From Phialocephala subalpina (taxonomy: Eukaryota > Ascomycota > Leotiomycetes > Helotiales > Mollisiaceae), in NCBI GenBank assembly GCA_900073065.1, contig FJOG01000008.1, positions 500,985-564,984 of the forward strand: a stretch of 64,000 bases of DNA. The letters are read 5' to 3'. The position numbers and the translations under genes are program-made. Shown here in pieces: positions 21,301 to 32,960 of the stretch (positions are counted from its first letter, which is position 1; each line of letters opens with the position of its first letter). The notes beneath the pieces are model-generated. The model was not told where the DNA came from. It saw only the letters and a program-made list of their open reading frames with translations, and searched no databases.

Positions 21301-22197
21301 TTCAACATCTATTTGAGTTGCACGCTGGAAGTCATGAACATCAGCTAGATGTCGTTGGCGGTCAAAAAAAAAGTTTGGAAGTACTGCAATATTGTGGCCA
21401 TTCAGACGCCAAGTCATCCGATACCCTTTTCTAGGTTGAAGCTTCGTAGCATAGCACTCAAGTTACTCTTGTCTCAAGCCTCAACGTTGACCCATGGTCT
21501 AAGACCACCATGACGAGACCGAAACATAGAACAAATCAAGATTGCTCGAAGCTCCTAAATAGGATGATGCTTATTGCCCCCCCAATTTCCACTATCAAAA
21601 CTCCTGAGCCAACACAAATTTTCGCTGAGCTTCAATTGTGAAGCCGTGAAAAGAAACTCGGGCGTGGAGTGTTCTCACTTCTGAGTCTCTGGCTTTCGAG
21701 TGACTGATGCTTCTCCTTGTGGGAAGCTGTATCAATATCTGGAACTGAGGGTACGTTTCAGTAAGAACAGAATTGATCCATTGGATAACTAGTTGGCCAG
21801 TTGCTCGATCGATGTTGGATGGTGACAATAGGAGCAAAGGCAACAGACTGAAAATGGCGAAGATGAAAATAGAGAGAAATTGTATTTTGCCGGGTTGTCA
21901 ACCTCGAGACCATCTCGCAATCTGCTTTCGCATTTGCACTTGCACACGCTGGTTCACCATGACTCGATTCTTCAAACATGGGGGAAATCCCTTCCCTTGC
22001 CAGCTCACCAAACTCAACAAGCGTACGCAAAGAAGTAGACCAAAATGGCCAAAATCAGTGACACATGATGCGCTGAAAATACAAGGCGAACTCCTGAGGC
22101 AAGAATTCGGATCTATACTCACATACTCTGGTGAGGATGCCACATAATATACAATATTCTACAGCCACACCACCCATGCTTCATGCTATGCATTCCA
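21301..22197. other. Gap; no gene recognised
   Basis: This is upstream of the SPE2 relic and downstream of mL57. I looked for the N-terminal SAM decarboxylase motifs on the minus strand and did not find them. Short frames only. Confidence 0.45.
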
Positions 22198-23076
22198 TCA
22201 TAATATACCCAACGGCTTCAAGACCTTCTCTCTCGCTACTGCAGCTGCCACATCTCCACCCTTCTGCAAGGCTATCGCTCCAATAATAGCATATAAAGTG
22301 GTGGTCAACACGACATCGATTCCAGAGGCGTCCAAGTTGTTCACCTGCCTAACGTTAGCATTATTCCCAAGTAGCATACAGACTTCCATACATTTCTTGG
22401 CTGCCATCTGATAATACTCTTCATTCCCAATTGTGTTGCTAATCTCCCAAGTCGCTGCTTCGTCAAGACTTCACTGAGCTGGTTGTTGGACAGATTTGCC
22501 AACCCTTCTAACGCAGAATGTGTATACGGTTTTCGATCATCGGTGATATCTGGGACTGATTGTACTTTTGTCGCTGGCTGAGATAATAACGCCAGATTTG
22601 TCTGCAGGTTCAGAATTCGTCGTCCTAGGGAAGCTGTCAGTATGTGATCGCCCCTGTGGCCCAGAATCCGTACCCAAGAAAGACAGTCTATCATTGAACC
22701 CTCTCCTCCCCTGATCAAAGCTCTTGTGTGTCACTGCAAGCCATTTGATCTCGTCCGTGAGCATCTTGTCGCCTCCTCCACCCAAGAATTTGAGATAGAA
22801 ACGGTCTAATCGTGCTGGATCACTGTTGCATTCCCACGCCTGCTCTGGATCTCGTATCCTCCATGAAACTGGCGCCTTCATCTTCTCTGGTGTATACGAC
22901 CATCGTGGTCTCTCTGCTCTGTCGTTCTCATACTCGGGGACTTCCTTTCGGGATGCAGTGGAGGAAAATTGTCTGATGGTGCTGGATCGAGGATATTTCG
23001 AGCTGGAGCATTCGCAGGTTTGTCTCGTCCGCCTGATGATATTCTGAAGTGATCGCCCTGTCGTTTTGGATGCCAT
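22198..23076 (-). CDS. MRPL15: Mitochondrial ribosomal protein mL57 (RNase III-like fold)
   Basis: Three exons (23076-22674, 22624-22392, 22344-22198) give 260 aa; introns are 49 and 47 bp and the second has a TGCTAACG branch point. The N-terminal 40 residues are basic and Ser-rich (QNIIRRTRQT...RQFSSTASRK), a mitochondrial presequence. The rest is the degenerate RNase III domain of mL57: DEIKWLAVTHKSFDQGRRGF near residue 110 and DVVLTTTLYAIIGAIALQKG near 225. Family members are structural subunits of the mitoribosomal large subunit. It is divergently transcribed from RTT109 with a 209-bp shared promoter. Confidence 0.93.
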
Positions 23077-23285
23077 TGTCTCCTTCCTTTCCGATGTTCT
23101 GTCTTTGGCAGGTACAGAATCTCGAGCTCATCCGAGTGGAAGTTCACGACCTTCAATAATTTATTTGACGCTAAACCCTTTCGAGCGACGACCTCCGTCG
23201 CGTCAATGTCGCGCCGACGACCTCTTCACATTTAACTTCACATCTGGCTGACTATGAGCTCAATATTTTGGCATGTTACTTGACC

Positions 23286-24923
23286 ATGGCTGCTCATGAA
23301 CGGCCGATTATCATAACATCGATTGGAACAACAACATTGCTTCAACAATTTGCTACAGTACTTCCATTCGGCGCCAGCTTCAAAATATACCACCTCTCTA
23401 CCCCTCCTACTCGAACCTCTGCCATATATTCGGCGCCTCCGGGAGCTCGCCCCGATCGAACGTACTGCGAAAGTCATTTTCTCGCTGTCTCGATCAATAC
23501 CAAAGATGACGGCGAATCGAAGGAGGTGCTAGCATTTGCGATCGAGATTCTCATCTATTCGACGGCATATGACACAACGTTCTTCGTGTCCAAGGCAGAT
23601 TCTACCGGATACTTGCATCATTTGGGGCTGCCAAAGGGGACTCCTTCACCAATTCGAGAAATAAGTGGTGCATTTCTGCGGCATCTTGCCAAGACACATC
23701 AACGGACGAACATTCGAAGCGTTGTCTCCCTCTTCGCGCGAGCACAAGACCAATACCTCTTTCCCGGGAGCGTGGAATATAGTGGGAAGCATGTATTGGA
23801 CGACAGGGGGTTGGTGCGCTGGTGGTGTAGGGTTCTTGATCCCTTGATCGAGGACCCCAAGGCTCTGCCAGAATCACAATGGGATGCTATCAAAGGATAT
23901 CTTATTGTCCCAGGGCACGACAACCACGAAACGATGTCATTCATCCCAAGGGGGTCAACAACGAATAGATGGACAGGGGGACACCCGTTGGAGAGTATAT
24001 CCAGACATGCAGACGATGTTCCTCCGAGGTGTCTCATCCCTCACTACCCCGATGATCCAAAGGCACGATTCTTGGACGAGCTTGATGAGGAGATCACGAA
24101 GGGGCGGCACAATGATAGTGGGCAATGGAAGAGCGTTAAAAGCATAGACCAATTCTGGGACATGATGGCATACCGGCAGGAATGCTCAGCTGGAAGACTG
24201 GTTGGATTTATATGGATAGTGTTTTCGCCAAAACACCAGTACGAGCCAAGCGCATCCATTCTTGGTGATAGCCAGACAACGATGTTGACGGAAAGTCAGA
24301 CGACAGATATTGGATCTAGCCAACCTGGAATATTTTCCTCTCCCAATACTTCCTTCAACGCTTCAAGTCAGATTCAGCCCACGAGTTCGCCTTTGAAGCG
24401 AGAACTTGAAGAGTCTTTCGAGTCTCAGCGTTCATCGAAACCTCGAACTCTCAAAAAGAAGAAGCTCGCAGGTCGAATCATCCCCAGGCAACCCAGGATC
24501 AAGACCGAAAATAAGAACTACCTCCTCGACCGACCTGAGGGTACAGCATATTACACATGGCCAGCAGAAGGTAGAGGACAGGTTACAGTAGATGAATCAG
24601 ACTACAAACGAGTCACCGAACTACTCTTACGCCTCGACTTCGCAAACCTCGAACTCGCAACCTCAAGTTCAAATCGATGGGTTAATGAAGTTCGGTCTGG
24701 CGCTTGGGGCGAGATGAGAGATGCTTGGGGTCAAGTCGTCACTGGGACAAAGCCTGTTCCTGTTCTAACTGAGAAAGCGGGCTCGAGTGTGAATACCTTG
24801 AACGTTGGACTTGTGAGGAAGAAGAGGAAAGGAGATGATTTGGAGACGAAGAGTGAAAGTCCGCTGGCACCACAGATCAATGTGCTTTCTGCTGGGATGG
24901 TTCGCAAGAAGGCAAAAGTTTGA
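23286..24923 (+). CDS. RTT109: Histone acetyltransferase Rtt109
   Basis: Single exon, 545 aa from the ATG at 23286 (MAAHERPIIITS, context GACCATGG). The fungus-specific Rtt109/KAT11 domain spans most of the protein, with FLAVSINT...VLAFAIEILIYSTAYDTTFF near residue 85, PRCLIPHYPDDPKARFLDEL near 245 and QFWDMMAYRQECSAGRLVGF near 285. A Lys-rich segment (RTLKKKKLAGRIIPRQ) and the family-typical C-terminus VNVLSAGMVRKKAKV follow. Rtt109, activated by Asf1 and Vps75, acetylates histone H3 K56 (and K9/K27) during replication-coupled nucleosome assembly. The Ser/Gln-rich insertion at about residues 325-385 is probably a disordered loop. Confidence 0.95.
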   Translation: MAAHERPIIITSIGTTTLLQQFATVLPFGASFKIYHLSTPPTRTSAIYSAPPGARPDRTYCESHFLAVSINTKDDGESKEVLAFAIEILIYSTAYDTTFFVSKADSTGYLHHLGLPKGTPSPIREISGAFLRHLAKTHQRTNIRSVVSLFARAQDQYLFPGSVEYSGKHVLDDRGLVRWWCRVLDPLIEDPKALPESQWDAIKGYLIVPGHDNHETMSFIPRGSTTNRWTGGHPLESISRHADDVPPRCLIPHYPDDPKARFLDELDEEITKGRHNDSGQWKSVKSIDQFWDMMAYRQECSAGRLVGFIWIVFSPKHQYEPSASILGDSQTTMLTESQTTDIGSSQPGIFSSPNTSFNASSQIQPTSSPLKRELEESFESQRSSKPRTLKKKKLAGRIIPRQPRIKTENKNYLLDRPEGTAYYTWPAEGRGQVTVDESDYKRVTELLLRLDFANLELATSSSNRWVNEVRSGAWGEMRDAWGQVVTGTKPVPVLTEKAGSSVNTLNVGLVRKKRKGDDLETKSESPLAPQINVLSAGMVRKKAKV

Positions 24924-25527
24924 CTAGAGTTTTCATAAGTGGGAACATGGGTGGGTGGCATTATTTGAGGTATGGGCTGGCGTCGGCGTTCAGCATATGA
25001 TACTTTAAATACCCAGGATAATTCTAACAATTTCTTTACGTGTGATCTTTTGTTGAAGTGGATGTTACTTGAGAATGTGCCTTCATAACGGTACACGAGC
25101 TTTTCTTTGCTCAATTGGCATAGCTTATCAACCCCCAAACTCCCAGCGCCAAGTAGTTGGGTGTTTTGGATGACCAACATGCCGAAGGACATTAATACTA
25201 CCTGTATGCGCGTGTGCGACATGTACGAAAGCCTGGACTGTTTTGTTTCGCTATTGATGCGCATGCCAAAGAACCTTCTTGGCTAAATTTGTTGCATTCC
25301 CGAATCGTGTGGCTGTGTACTATCGTCTATGCGCGTACCTGAACCTTATCTTCAAAGCAGAAAACATTTACTCTTATTCAGTTTGTCACTAGTGATTGAG
25401 AGAGCAAACCGGGTTCTCACGCCTTGCGAACGAATTCTCAACTCGATTACAAACTACCTCCGATTCTGGGACATTGCATTTCTTAATTACCCAACACAAG
25501 ATCGAGAGACACCGACGGGCAGCTCCC
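24924..25527. other. Intergenic, no gene seen
   Basis: RTT109 3' flank and upstream of a small spliced gene. No RNA gene or repeat recognised. Confidence 0.45.
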
Positions 25528-25924
25528 ATGGCTTCCCAGGAGGTATGGTACAACCTTGGCGGTAGTATAAATGAGGTCCGGATCAAAGGGGTTGGAAAGA
25601 TGTCAAATTCGTGGAATCTCTTGCAGGAGTGCACATATTCGTGTAAGTCAGACCTGTTTGAAGTGCTTGAATAGCAATGCTAACTCGTCTATCCCGCGCA
25701 CAGGTGAAGACTATCTCAGAGGCAATGGTACCGGACATAGGCCCATTCACTTCATTTTGACAAATGGCTTTCAGGATGGAACATGTACAGGCAATGTGCA
25801 ATTCAGCGATCTCGGTTTCAATGCCTTTCAGGAGTACCTCACCGCAGTATCCTTCAAGTGGAGGACGGACACCCCCGATGTCCTCCAGGCTCTCGATAGT
25901 TTCACCAACGCCGCTGGAGAATGA
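25528..25924 (+). CDS. Small spliced gene of unknown function
   Basis: Two exons (25528-25642 and 25704-25924) joined by a 61-bp intron (GTGTAAGT-like donor, TGCTAACT branch, CACAG acceptor) give 111 aa. The joined product reads smoothly from MASQEVWYNLGGSINEVRIK through GTGHRPIHFILTNGFQDGTC to AFQEYLTAVSFKWRTDTPDV. No family is recognised. It immediately precedes a stretch of broken coding sequence on the same strand, so it might itself be the surviving 5' piece of a longer decayed gene. Confidence 0.5.
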
Positions 25925-26050
25925 GAATGGTTCAATTTCCCAATCGGCAAAGTTATCCAGGAAGCCGACTAGAAAGATGTTTTCAATCCCGGATCTTCGA
26001 ACGGACTTGAAGACTATTGTTTCAGATTCAGAATAGTCCGCGGGGCCAAA

Positions 26051-28740
26051 ATGATGTCGGAACCACCTCGCCCATTACCTGCAATGAGAGACGATGTCCC
26101 ACCGATCATCCCCGATAAACCGGTCGCCGATTGCTGGATTTACATTCAACACAGTCGGTACACTCCCTTTGCGCGAGAAGGATTCAGTATCAAAGAAATC
26201 CTACACAGGAGTTTCTATGTGGGCCGCAAAGACCTTGGAAGATACGAGATAGAGGAACATTCGCCCCCTGTCCTCTTTGAATGCTCGGAATAAGAATACT
26301 GACAGCGAGATCTTGAAACAGGACATCGAAACCCTCTAGTCTGAATACCAGAAATACGCCAGGATACTACGCTTGGTGCTACGATTCCCTCGATCCCGAC
26401 TTTGATAAAGAAGCAGGAGATAACTAAGGTAATGTTCAATTCTGCCGAGATCCTAAAGAAAGGCTGGTATGATGACCCCGATGGCCCCAAATACGCTTCA
26501 TTCCCCTACAAGGAATAACTGCATGACTTTATCGCAGACAACGAAAAGATTGCAGTGCTCAGGCGTTGTTTGAACGATATATTGACCCAGCCAAACACCA
26601 ATAAGAAGATGGGCGAGAAGATTCCCCAGAAAGTCATAATTATGGTAAATTCCCCTCCTGGATTTGTCTCCGTGAAATCTCAGCTTTATCAACCTCCCAG
26701 CCTCTATTGGACTTTCTCAGTCCAGGCCTTTTCCAACGAGGACGACACCGGGCCAAGTTGGCGGCAACAAACTTCTTGGTGTAGCTTTTAGCTCAGCCTA
26801 GACTGTAGCAAAGTTCTCACCATTCTGGGCGATTGGAAGCATGCTCTGAATCCTGTTCCGGCACCTATGATTCAGTTCAAATATCCCCGCCTCAAAGCTT
26901 CACGCCATCCCTTCCGAAGAGGGCCATTGCTAATTTGTCTCAGTCATCATTCCTAGCGATGGCATTTATGGTTGCATTGGTCAGTCGTTGCCCTCCCACA
27001 GGCTTTCAGCCTTCACTTTCTGTTTTAACGCCCATAAACAAAGCTCCTATATTTCTAGTCACTTACAACTCACAGTGGCTGAAAGTCCACCACAATCAGA
27101 AGGTTCTGTTGATACACGCGGGCTTGAAAGATCGAGCAACTCTGGTCAATGACTTCCAAGGCGTCATTCGCACCGATGCCGACAACGTAAAGAAATCGAA
27201 GAAAAAGCAATCGTCCGAAAGAGAAGCGGCAAGAGAAGCGAGAATACTAGTTTCAGCCCTTCAGTTGAGTGAGTAGCGTCTTCTGTATATGTTAGTGGAG
27301 CAAGCATGTTCTCGTGGATGTAGGACATTGATGGCAATCACGAGGGCAAAATTTGTGACAGGATGAATGCCTACAATGTTCTTCATCCACGCAAGATACA
27401 CGGCGTCCGTACAACCTGCTCGGGAATCTACTGACAAATATCTAGTTGGGACCGGCTTCACGATAACACGAGCTACCCATGTCATCTTGTAGGTCTTGAT
27501 CTCTTCCTCCGCAGCTTTTAAACGTATTCTGCGTGACTCTTGATCAAAATATGTACTGACACTCGGACGATATATAGGCTCGAGCCAGCTTGGATTGTGA
27601 GGGACGAGAGTCAAGGGAAGGCAAGAATTCGTCGCTTTAGTCAAGATCAACCAACTTTCACATGGAGGTGCATCAACACCGATAGTATCGTTGAGCCTCA
27701 GGTCGTGGATCTACAGGATCTTCGCACAACCTTGATCGAATTATCCTTCAAACAAGACAAAGACCATCCAAACTTCGGCAAAGCGCCACCGGCGGACTTC
27801 GATCTCGGCGACGAGGATTGTGGGCAGAAATCTGGGCAAAGTTCCGGGTCACGGAAGTCAAAGTCTGCGCCGCGCTACGTGACGACTAAGAAACAAGATC
27901 CAGAGGACGAGTACTTATGGGATGGCAATTGGACAGAAGATGACGACCAAGCCTGGCCCTATTTTGCCTGTATCTAATCAGTTCAATGGAGCCTCGCGCT
28001 TTGAGTCTACCGTATTCTTGACTGAATCTTGTGTTTATTCGCCTCGTCCTAGCATATGCACAGCGTACCGGTCGAGTCCGCTGTCCGAACCTCGATTCCC
28101 CCTTCTTTCTGGAAACTGACACCCTTTCAAGTTCAGAAGGCCTAGATGTTCTCGAAATGGATTGCTGCATGGCCCAGCTGCAATGGAATATTCAGGGGTA
28201 ACCTTTGAAGTCACAGCGCTTAGACTACCCCTTCGAACCAGAGCAACTCTTGGAATACATCCTGAAATAACCCAGAGTAGCTGGGGCATTCTAGAATCAA
28301 GAGATCAAAGTGTCCCAGCTAATACAGGAATGGCACTTGAGCGCATCGCAGCCATGGCAAAGCGCGCCACCCATCAAAAGTCAATGGTTGATGAGATCGA
28401 CCAAGGAGTCGTTTCCATCAACAATAGCATTAAATCTATCAAAGCCAAAGTTTCTGAACATGAACATACCGTGGAAGATACACCGCACGGTACTATGGTG
28501 TCACCCAGACTCATCCTAGCTCTTCACAAGAAGATCGCGGACATCAACACTGTGAAGTAAGGACTTCAAGCTATCAGAGAATTTGAGAACTCGCATCAGT
28601 ATGTACCATTTTCTTTTTTGCCCCTTGGTGTGGACTACCACTTGGCTTGGGCTCAGAACAAGCACAACCAGTGGATGTGGGGTGGCGGGGTTGCCCGGTA
28701 CATACGTGCATTACTGGCTGGAGTCGACGGGGACATGAAT
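26051..28740 (+). pseudogene. Decayed coding stretch, family unknown
   Basis: Protein-like fragments on the plus strand are separated by stops and frame changes: WIYIQHSRYTPFAREGFSIK (26130-26290), TPGYYAWCYDSLDPDFDKEA (about 26350-26420), QWLKVHHNQKVLLIHAGLKD (about 27080-27140), PTFTWRCINTDSIVEPQVVD plus an acidic tail (27540-27977), EDTPHGTMVSPRLILALHKK (28162-28560) and HQYVPFSFLPLGVDYHLAWA (28590-28740). Order and orientation are consistent, so one or two former genes are likely. I do not recognise the family. Introns could explain some but not all breaks. Confidence 0.5.
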
Positions 28741-29445
28741 ACTAGGAGTTGCCGGATGTGCTACACATATGGAACGAAAAAAATTTCGTTCCGCTGATAA
28801 ATTGAGATATTTATTGCTCCAAAACCGTCCTCGCCTTCCACAGGAGCATGCCAAAGGGAATGTCGACAAGGCCGCAAGTGAAAACAAGCAACCACATATA
28901 ATTTCAAGGGAAGAAAAAAGAAGAAGGAATTTTATATGACAGTGGAGAATGACTTGCATTTCAATTTGAAGAATTGCATTGAAGACTTTGAAAGCAAGAA
29001 AACGCGGTCATACGGCATCAATTTCCAGCCCTCAGTGACCTTCCTCTCTTTCGGGAGTCACCGATAAGTACGATCATTAGTTAATGCTATGTCGCATTTC
29101 TATATATGGTACATTCGCCCAGCCCAGCTCCTGACAAAGCCAATGCAAGGCTGGGATATTAAGAACGCTGTAGAATTTCGGCGGAGCTTCCCTGAGTGCA
29201 GCTCAATGTGTCCGCGCGTGCCCAGGCTCGAAAGGCTTTGTAAAAGTACGAATCACACCGACGAAGGAGTTTTCGATACCAGGTATGCGATTCATAAGTC
29301 CCCTCCTCAGCCTCCTTTCCATAACAACTCTCCAACCTATTTCCCACACTCTTCCACCCCAGCCTTCTATTTTGTCTAAGGTGCAGGTCCCCCCTCCCCC
29401 CAAATTCTCGGCCACTTTTTATAACCTTTCTGATTCTATAGAAAA
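28741..29445. other. Intergenic, no gene seen
   Basis: Between the decayed coding stretch and the solo LTR. Only short frames occur. Confidence 0.4.
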
Positions 29446-29450
29446 TTAAT

Positions 29451-29623
29451 TGTCGGAACAAAGGAACAAGAACTTAACCGGGATTAACCCGATTAGGCAA
29501 CCAAGTGTAGGAGAAGCCTATAAAGGCTCTCTTGCACTTGCAACCTCTTAGAATCTACACCTATTTGCAATAACATCAGAACAAGAGTATACTCTTAATA
29601 GGCCAACCCCTGTGAAACCAACA
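29451..29623 (+). mobile_element. Solo LTR (173 bp) with 5-bp target duplication
   Basis: The segment begins TGTCGGAACA and ends CCAACA, the TG...CA ends of long terminal repeats. It is flanked on both sides by the same five bases TTAAT (29446-29450 and 29624-29628), the expected target-site duplication. A CCTATAAAGG TATA-like element lies at about 29517. No internal retrotransposon sequence or second LTR is present, so it is a recombination scar. The short length suits Copia/Ty1-type elements, an inference. Orientation is taken from the TATA-like element. Confidence 0.75.
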
Positions 29624-29628
29624 TTAAT

Positions 29629-30147
29629 ATAATTATATAAAACTTGTATGTTTCGACCTTCAAGAGCACAAATGAATGTCTTTGGATTGCAACGCTCCGG
29701 AGCAATGCATGCTAAGACAACCCCCCCCCCCCCAAAAAAAAGAGAGAAAAGAATCTCGCAAGGAATCGTAAATGACTTGCGATCGTTGACCTCGCTCGGA
29801 CAGGACATCACTGTTTTTGCATTTTCCTTGGAATTGTGCCGTCCGAGATTTTCCTTGCGGTTGTCTACAATATCCCAGGTTGTGGTCAGGATGTGCTCCA
29901 TAATGCAGAAGTCCAGTCCTTCTAGATTTCATAGTGTCCAAGTCAGCCTATCTATTTCATCTCTTTGGGTAGGAGATCTAGATGTCTTTTGGATGAGGGA
30001 ATCGGGTGAGACTAACCTCTCGTCTTGCCAAGTCCTTGCTCATCACATAGGAATCCCCCGCTTGCAGAGTGGCCAATACGTCCGCTAACTGATGAACCGA
30101 CTGACCAAGGACTATAATAAGCCAATAATTTGGCAATTTTTCATTAG
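29629..30147. other. Non-coding gap with C14/A8 homopolymer
   Basis: Contains a run of about 14 C followed by about 8 A near 29719-29741, interrupting otherwise coding-like short frames. No gene recognised. Confidence 0.4.
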
Positions 30148-30535
30148 CTATGTCAGCCAGTTAAGTACTCATCCAACTGATCATTAACTTATCAGCTCGA
30201 GCCCTTAGATTTTCCTATTTTTAGGTCCTTTTTAGGTTCTTTTTAGGTTTATTTTAGGCTTTTTGGACTTTAAAAAGCTTAAAAATGCAAGGAAAAATGA
30301 GGATTTAAATCTATTTATAATTTTTGATCTTTAGACTTATTCTTCTCGATATCTCATTTAACTCTTCTTGTATAAATAAGCGAGAGGTCGGCAAGTAAAA
30401 GTCTAAAGGGGAAAAGCTTAAATAACGTGACCAAAAACGTGACTTATATTACTTGATGCTATTCTTAGTAACCTATCAGTTAACTGATCGGTTCATCATT
30501 TAAGTCAGTAGCTGGCTAACTATGACAGAACTCCC
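30148..30535. mobile_element. AT-rich MITE-like element with imperfect terminal inverted repeats
   Basis: The left end (TGTCAGCCAGTTAAGTACTC... TGATCATTAACTTATCAG, 30152-30195) is similar to the reverse complement of the right end (30475-30528: TTAGCCAGCTACTGACTTAA...GATCAGTTAACTGATAGG). The interior is AT-rich with three to four TTTTTAGGT-type repeats at 30215-30262 and has no ORF. A related sequence (AACTGATGAACCGACTGACC) also lies just outside at 30085-30104. The arrangement suggests a decayed non-autonomous DNA transposon; boundaries are approximate. Confidence 0.45.
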
Positions 30536-31021
30536 TCCTTCCTGGATCGCACTGTCTGAAGCAGATTTATACCTAGCCATGTGACCCAAAATTGCTTGCA
30601 GGAACGCATCGGAGAAGAAAACTTGAGCAGCTGAAAGTCTGGATGCTGAGGGACTTTCAAAGGGGACTGTAATGTGCACTCGCTCAAATGGAACAGCAGA
30701 AACTCCAGCAGCCTTGAGGGACCATCAGAGCGAAAGCAAATGAAACGCCATCACTCAGTGCTATGATCAATATTTGGGTGGAGTCCCCCCTCAAATGCAG
30801 CACAACAATCCGCTGGACGTACGATTTGTTCATGTACCCATTACACCGACGAACAAAACAGCACCTAAGAACGAGTAGAATCTGTGTTGTCAAGTATATA
30901 GGTCAACGGTTGTACTTACACGGTCATACACACATCAAAAATACAGAGTTGAGTATCTGATCATCTCCCCAACTCCATCGCCTCGACTCCAAAAATCAAA
31001 ATCTTGGTATCATCCGTCCCA
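30536..31021. other. Intergenic, no gene seen
   Basis: 3' flank of the UGO1 gene. No coding region recognised. Confidence 0.4.
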
Positions 31022-32582
31022 TCAAAATTCTCCAGCGTTACCAGTATTTGCCCCATTCAAAGCTCGTGCACTCCACATACCCACGAGACCCCACATCCCA
31101 ACTCTCCATCCTCTCCAGAGACCTGATAGACCTTGGCCTTTTTGTTGTTTTGGAGCCTGTTTCCCTCTGACTTTTTTGGCGGCAGCTGTGGCCACGGGAG
31201 TTTCTCTGACTCCTTCTTCTCGGACTATCATCCACATGGTGCCTATTACACCTCTGTATTCGCCGTGCTTGATAGTCATATCGAGATCGCCTTGCCATTC
31301 GCCTTGTAGTCTCGCTAATTCGACTTCCTCTTTCAAAGCGGCTACTTGTGCTCGTCGTAACACTGTTTCGAGAGGCAACTTTAGAAACAATTCGGCGCTT
31401 TTTGACATGAAGTTCGCTAATTGATATGAATTTGGCGTTAAAACAGGGTCGATTCCTAGATGTGAGCGGAGAAGTAGAGGTGTGGAATGGGATATCGTTG
31501 GTGAAACCAAGGAGTGTAATATCGTAGGCGCGATGAGACTCGTCGGACAGAGATAGGACTGTAAAGTGCGAAGTTGTGCTGTGAGCGAGCGTTTTGGGAG
31601 AGATGTTGGAGTTATGATGAGCCTTTGAGTTATTAGCATACGCTCCAATGTCAGATAGAGAAAATATACTTCGTCCGGAGAAGATCCAGAGGAGCAAGTA
31701 TGATCCCCGCCATTGCAGCCGCTCCAATTGCTAGTCCAAGAGACGCCCATGGATACGGTCCAACCAAATCAGCAGATGTATCAAGGCCCACATTCAAGCC
31801 CGAGTCTGGTATGTTCAATAGGGCGGAAAGAAGTCCTCTTGACCACTTCTCAATAGTCTGCAAAAGAATATTGTAGACAAATGTAGCATTCGACCCTTTC
31901 CAAACACCCCAAGCTCCTTCTTTGTTCCATTCTTGTGACACAACTTCCAGTATAGAGTCTGGTCGTTTCAGTATGAGCTGATGTCGTGGAGTAGTCGGTC
32001 GCTTTGGTGGAGGAGAGTAACGAGAATCACTAGAATGCCGCCTCCTAGACCGAGAAGGAGAGTATGAAGTAGCTGACGGAGCTACAGATGTAAAGTATGC
32101 TACTTCGTCAGGATCAGACTCATCTGAGGGGTACTGAAGAGACGTTAGCAGATTCCAGCAAGTATACTTCCACAACTCACATCATCATATACAGAGTCTC
32201 TATATGAAGGCCTCCGTGCCCGTACGTCTTCTGCCACTGGTCCCAACCCATCTTCCAATACCTGGCTCCTTACTTGCAGTATTGTCTTTGCAACATCGAA
32301 TGGCTGAGCAAGCAAGATGCTCATGTACTTGTAGAACCAGTCGTCTACCTGTTTCCTCACAGATTCGAGAGCTGACGGCGAGGTATCTGAAAGATAGTCT
32401 GAATAGTCCATGTCCGAGAACATATCGCGTGCAGACGACGCGTAGGACGCTGCACTGCCATTTCTTGGTCCCAGTCCATGAGTTCCAGAGCTCGTGGTAT
32501 TTGGAGGATCGTGAGGTATGCCGATAGACGGTGGTTTATAATAAGGCCTCAGAGGGTTTGGCCCATCTCGTGAAGTCGACAT
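31022..32582 (-). CDS. UGO1: Mitochondrial fusion and transport protein Ugo1
   Basis: Three exons (32582-32181, 32133-31670, 31622-31022) give 488 aa, close to the usual length. The N-terminus DGPNPLRPYYKPPSIGIPHD is typical of filamentous-fungal Ugo1. Mitochondrial-carrier-like repeats follow: SILLAQPFDVAKTILQVRSQ near residue 100, GVWKGSNATFVYNILLQTIE near 205, ILAPLDLLRTK-LIITPTS near 285 and FLKLPLETVLRRAQVAALKE near 365. Introns have TGCTAACG and TATGCTAATA branch points. Ugo1 is an outer-membrane modified carrier that links Fzo1 and Mgm1 in mitochondrial fusion. A Ser/Arg-rich insertion lies near residues 145-180. It is divergent from YAH1. Confidence 0.93.
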
Positions 32583-32960
32583 GCTGTCTATTGTCGATCA
32601 CATCAATAGAAAGGGGGGAGGTTTTGTTTGTTTCGTAAAGCGCAGACCAAGATTGGATCAATATGCAAGCTTTCTATGATGCTGGACAAGGATGTCATCT
32701 CCATCGGGGAATTCGTTGAAAAGACCGACATCACCCAAAATTTATTTGGAGACGAACGCCCCCAATCCAACATCACCAACAACACATTGGAGCTTTGCCA
32801 ATTGGTCGCAGTACTTCTGACGGCTGTGGAATAGAGAGTTGGCTTAAAAACTCTGCTCTTTTAAACTTTCTCTCTTCCGTTCACCACATCCAGACCCCCC
32901 CGATAGCCTCGATCTCCTACAACCTACCCTCTCGGAAGACACAATCTACGCAACGCTACC
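32583..32960. promoter_or_regulatory. Shared upstream region of UGO1 and YAH1
   Basis: The two divergent mitochondrial genes are 378 bp apart, so their promoters lie back to back here. No motif stands out. Confidence 0.4.

Noticed and set aside
32628..32834. 68-aa open frame between UGO1 and YAH1
   Set aside because: It occupies the shared promoter, lacks family similarity and is within chance length.
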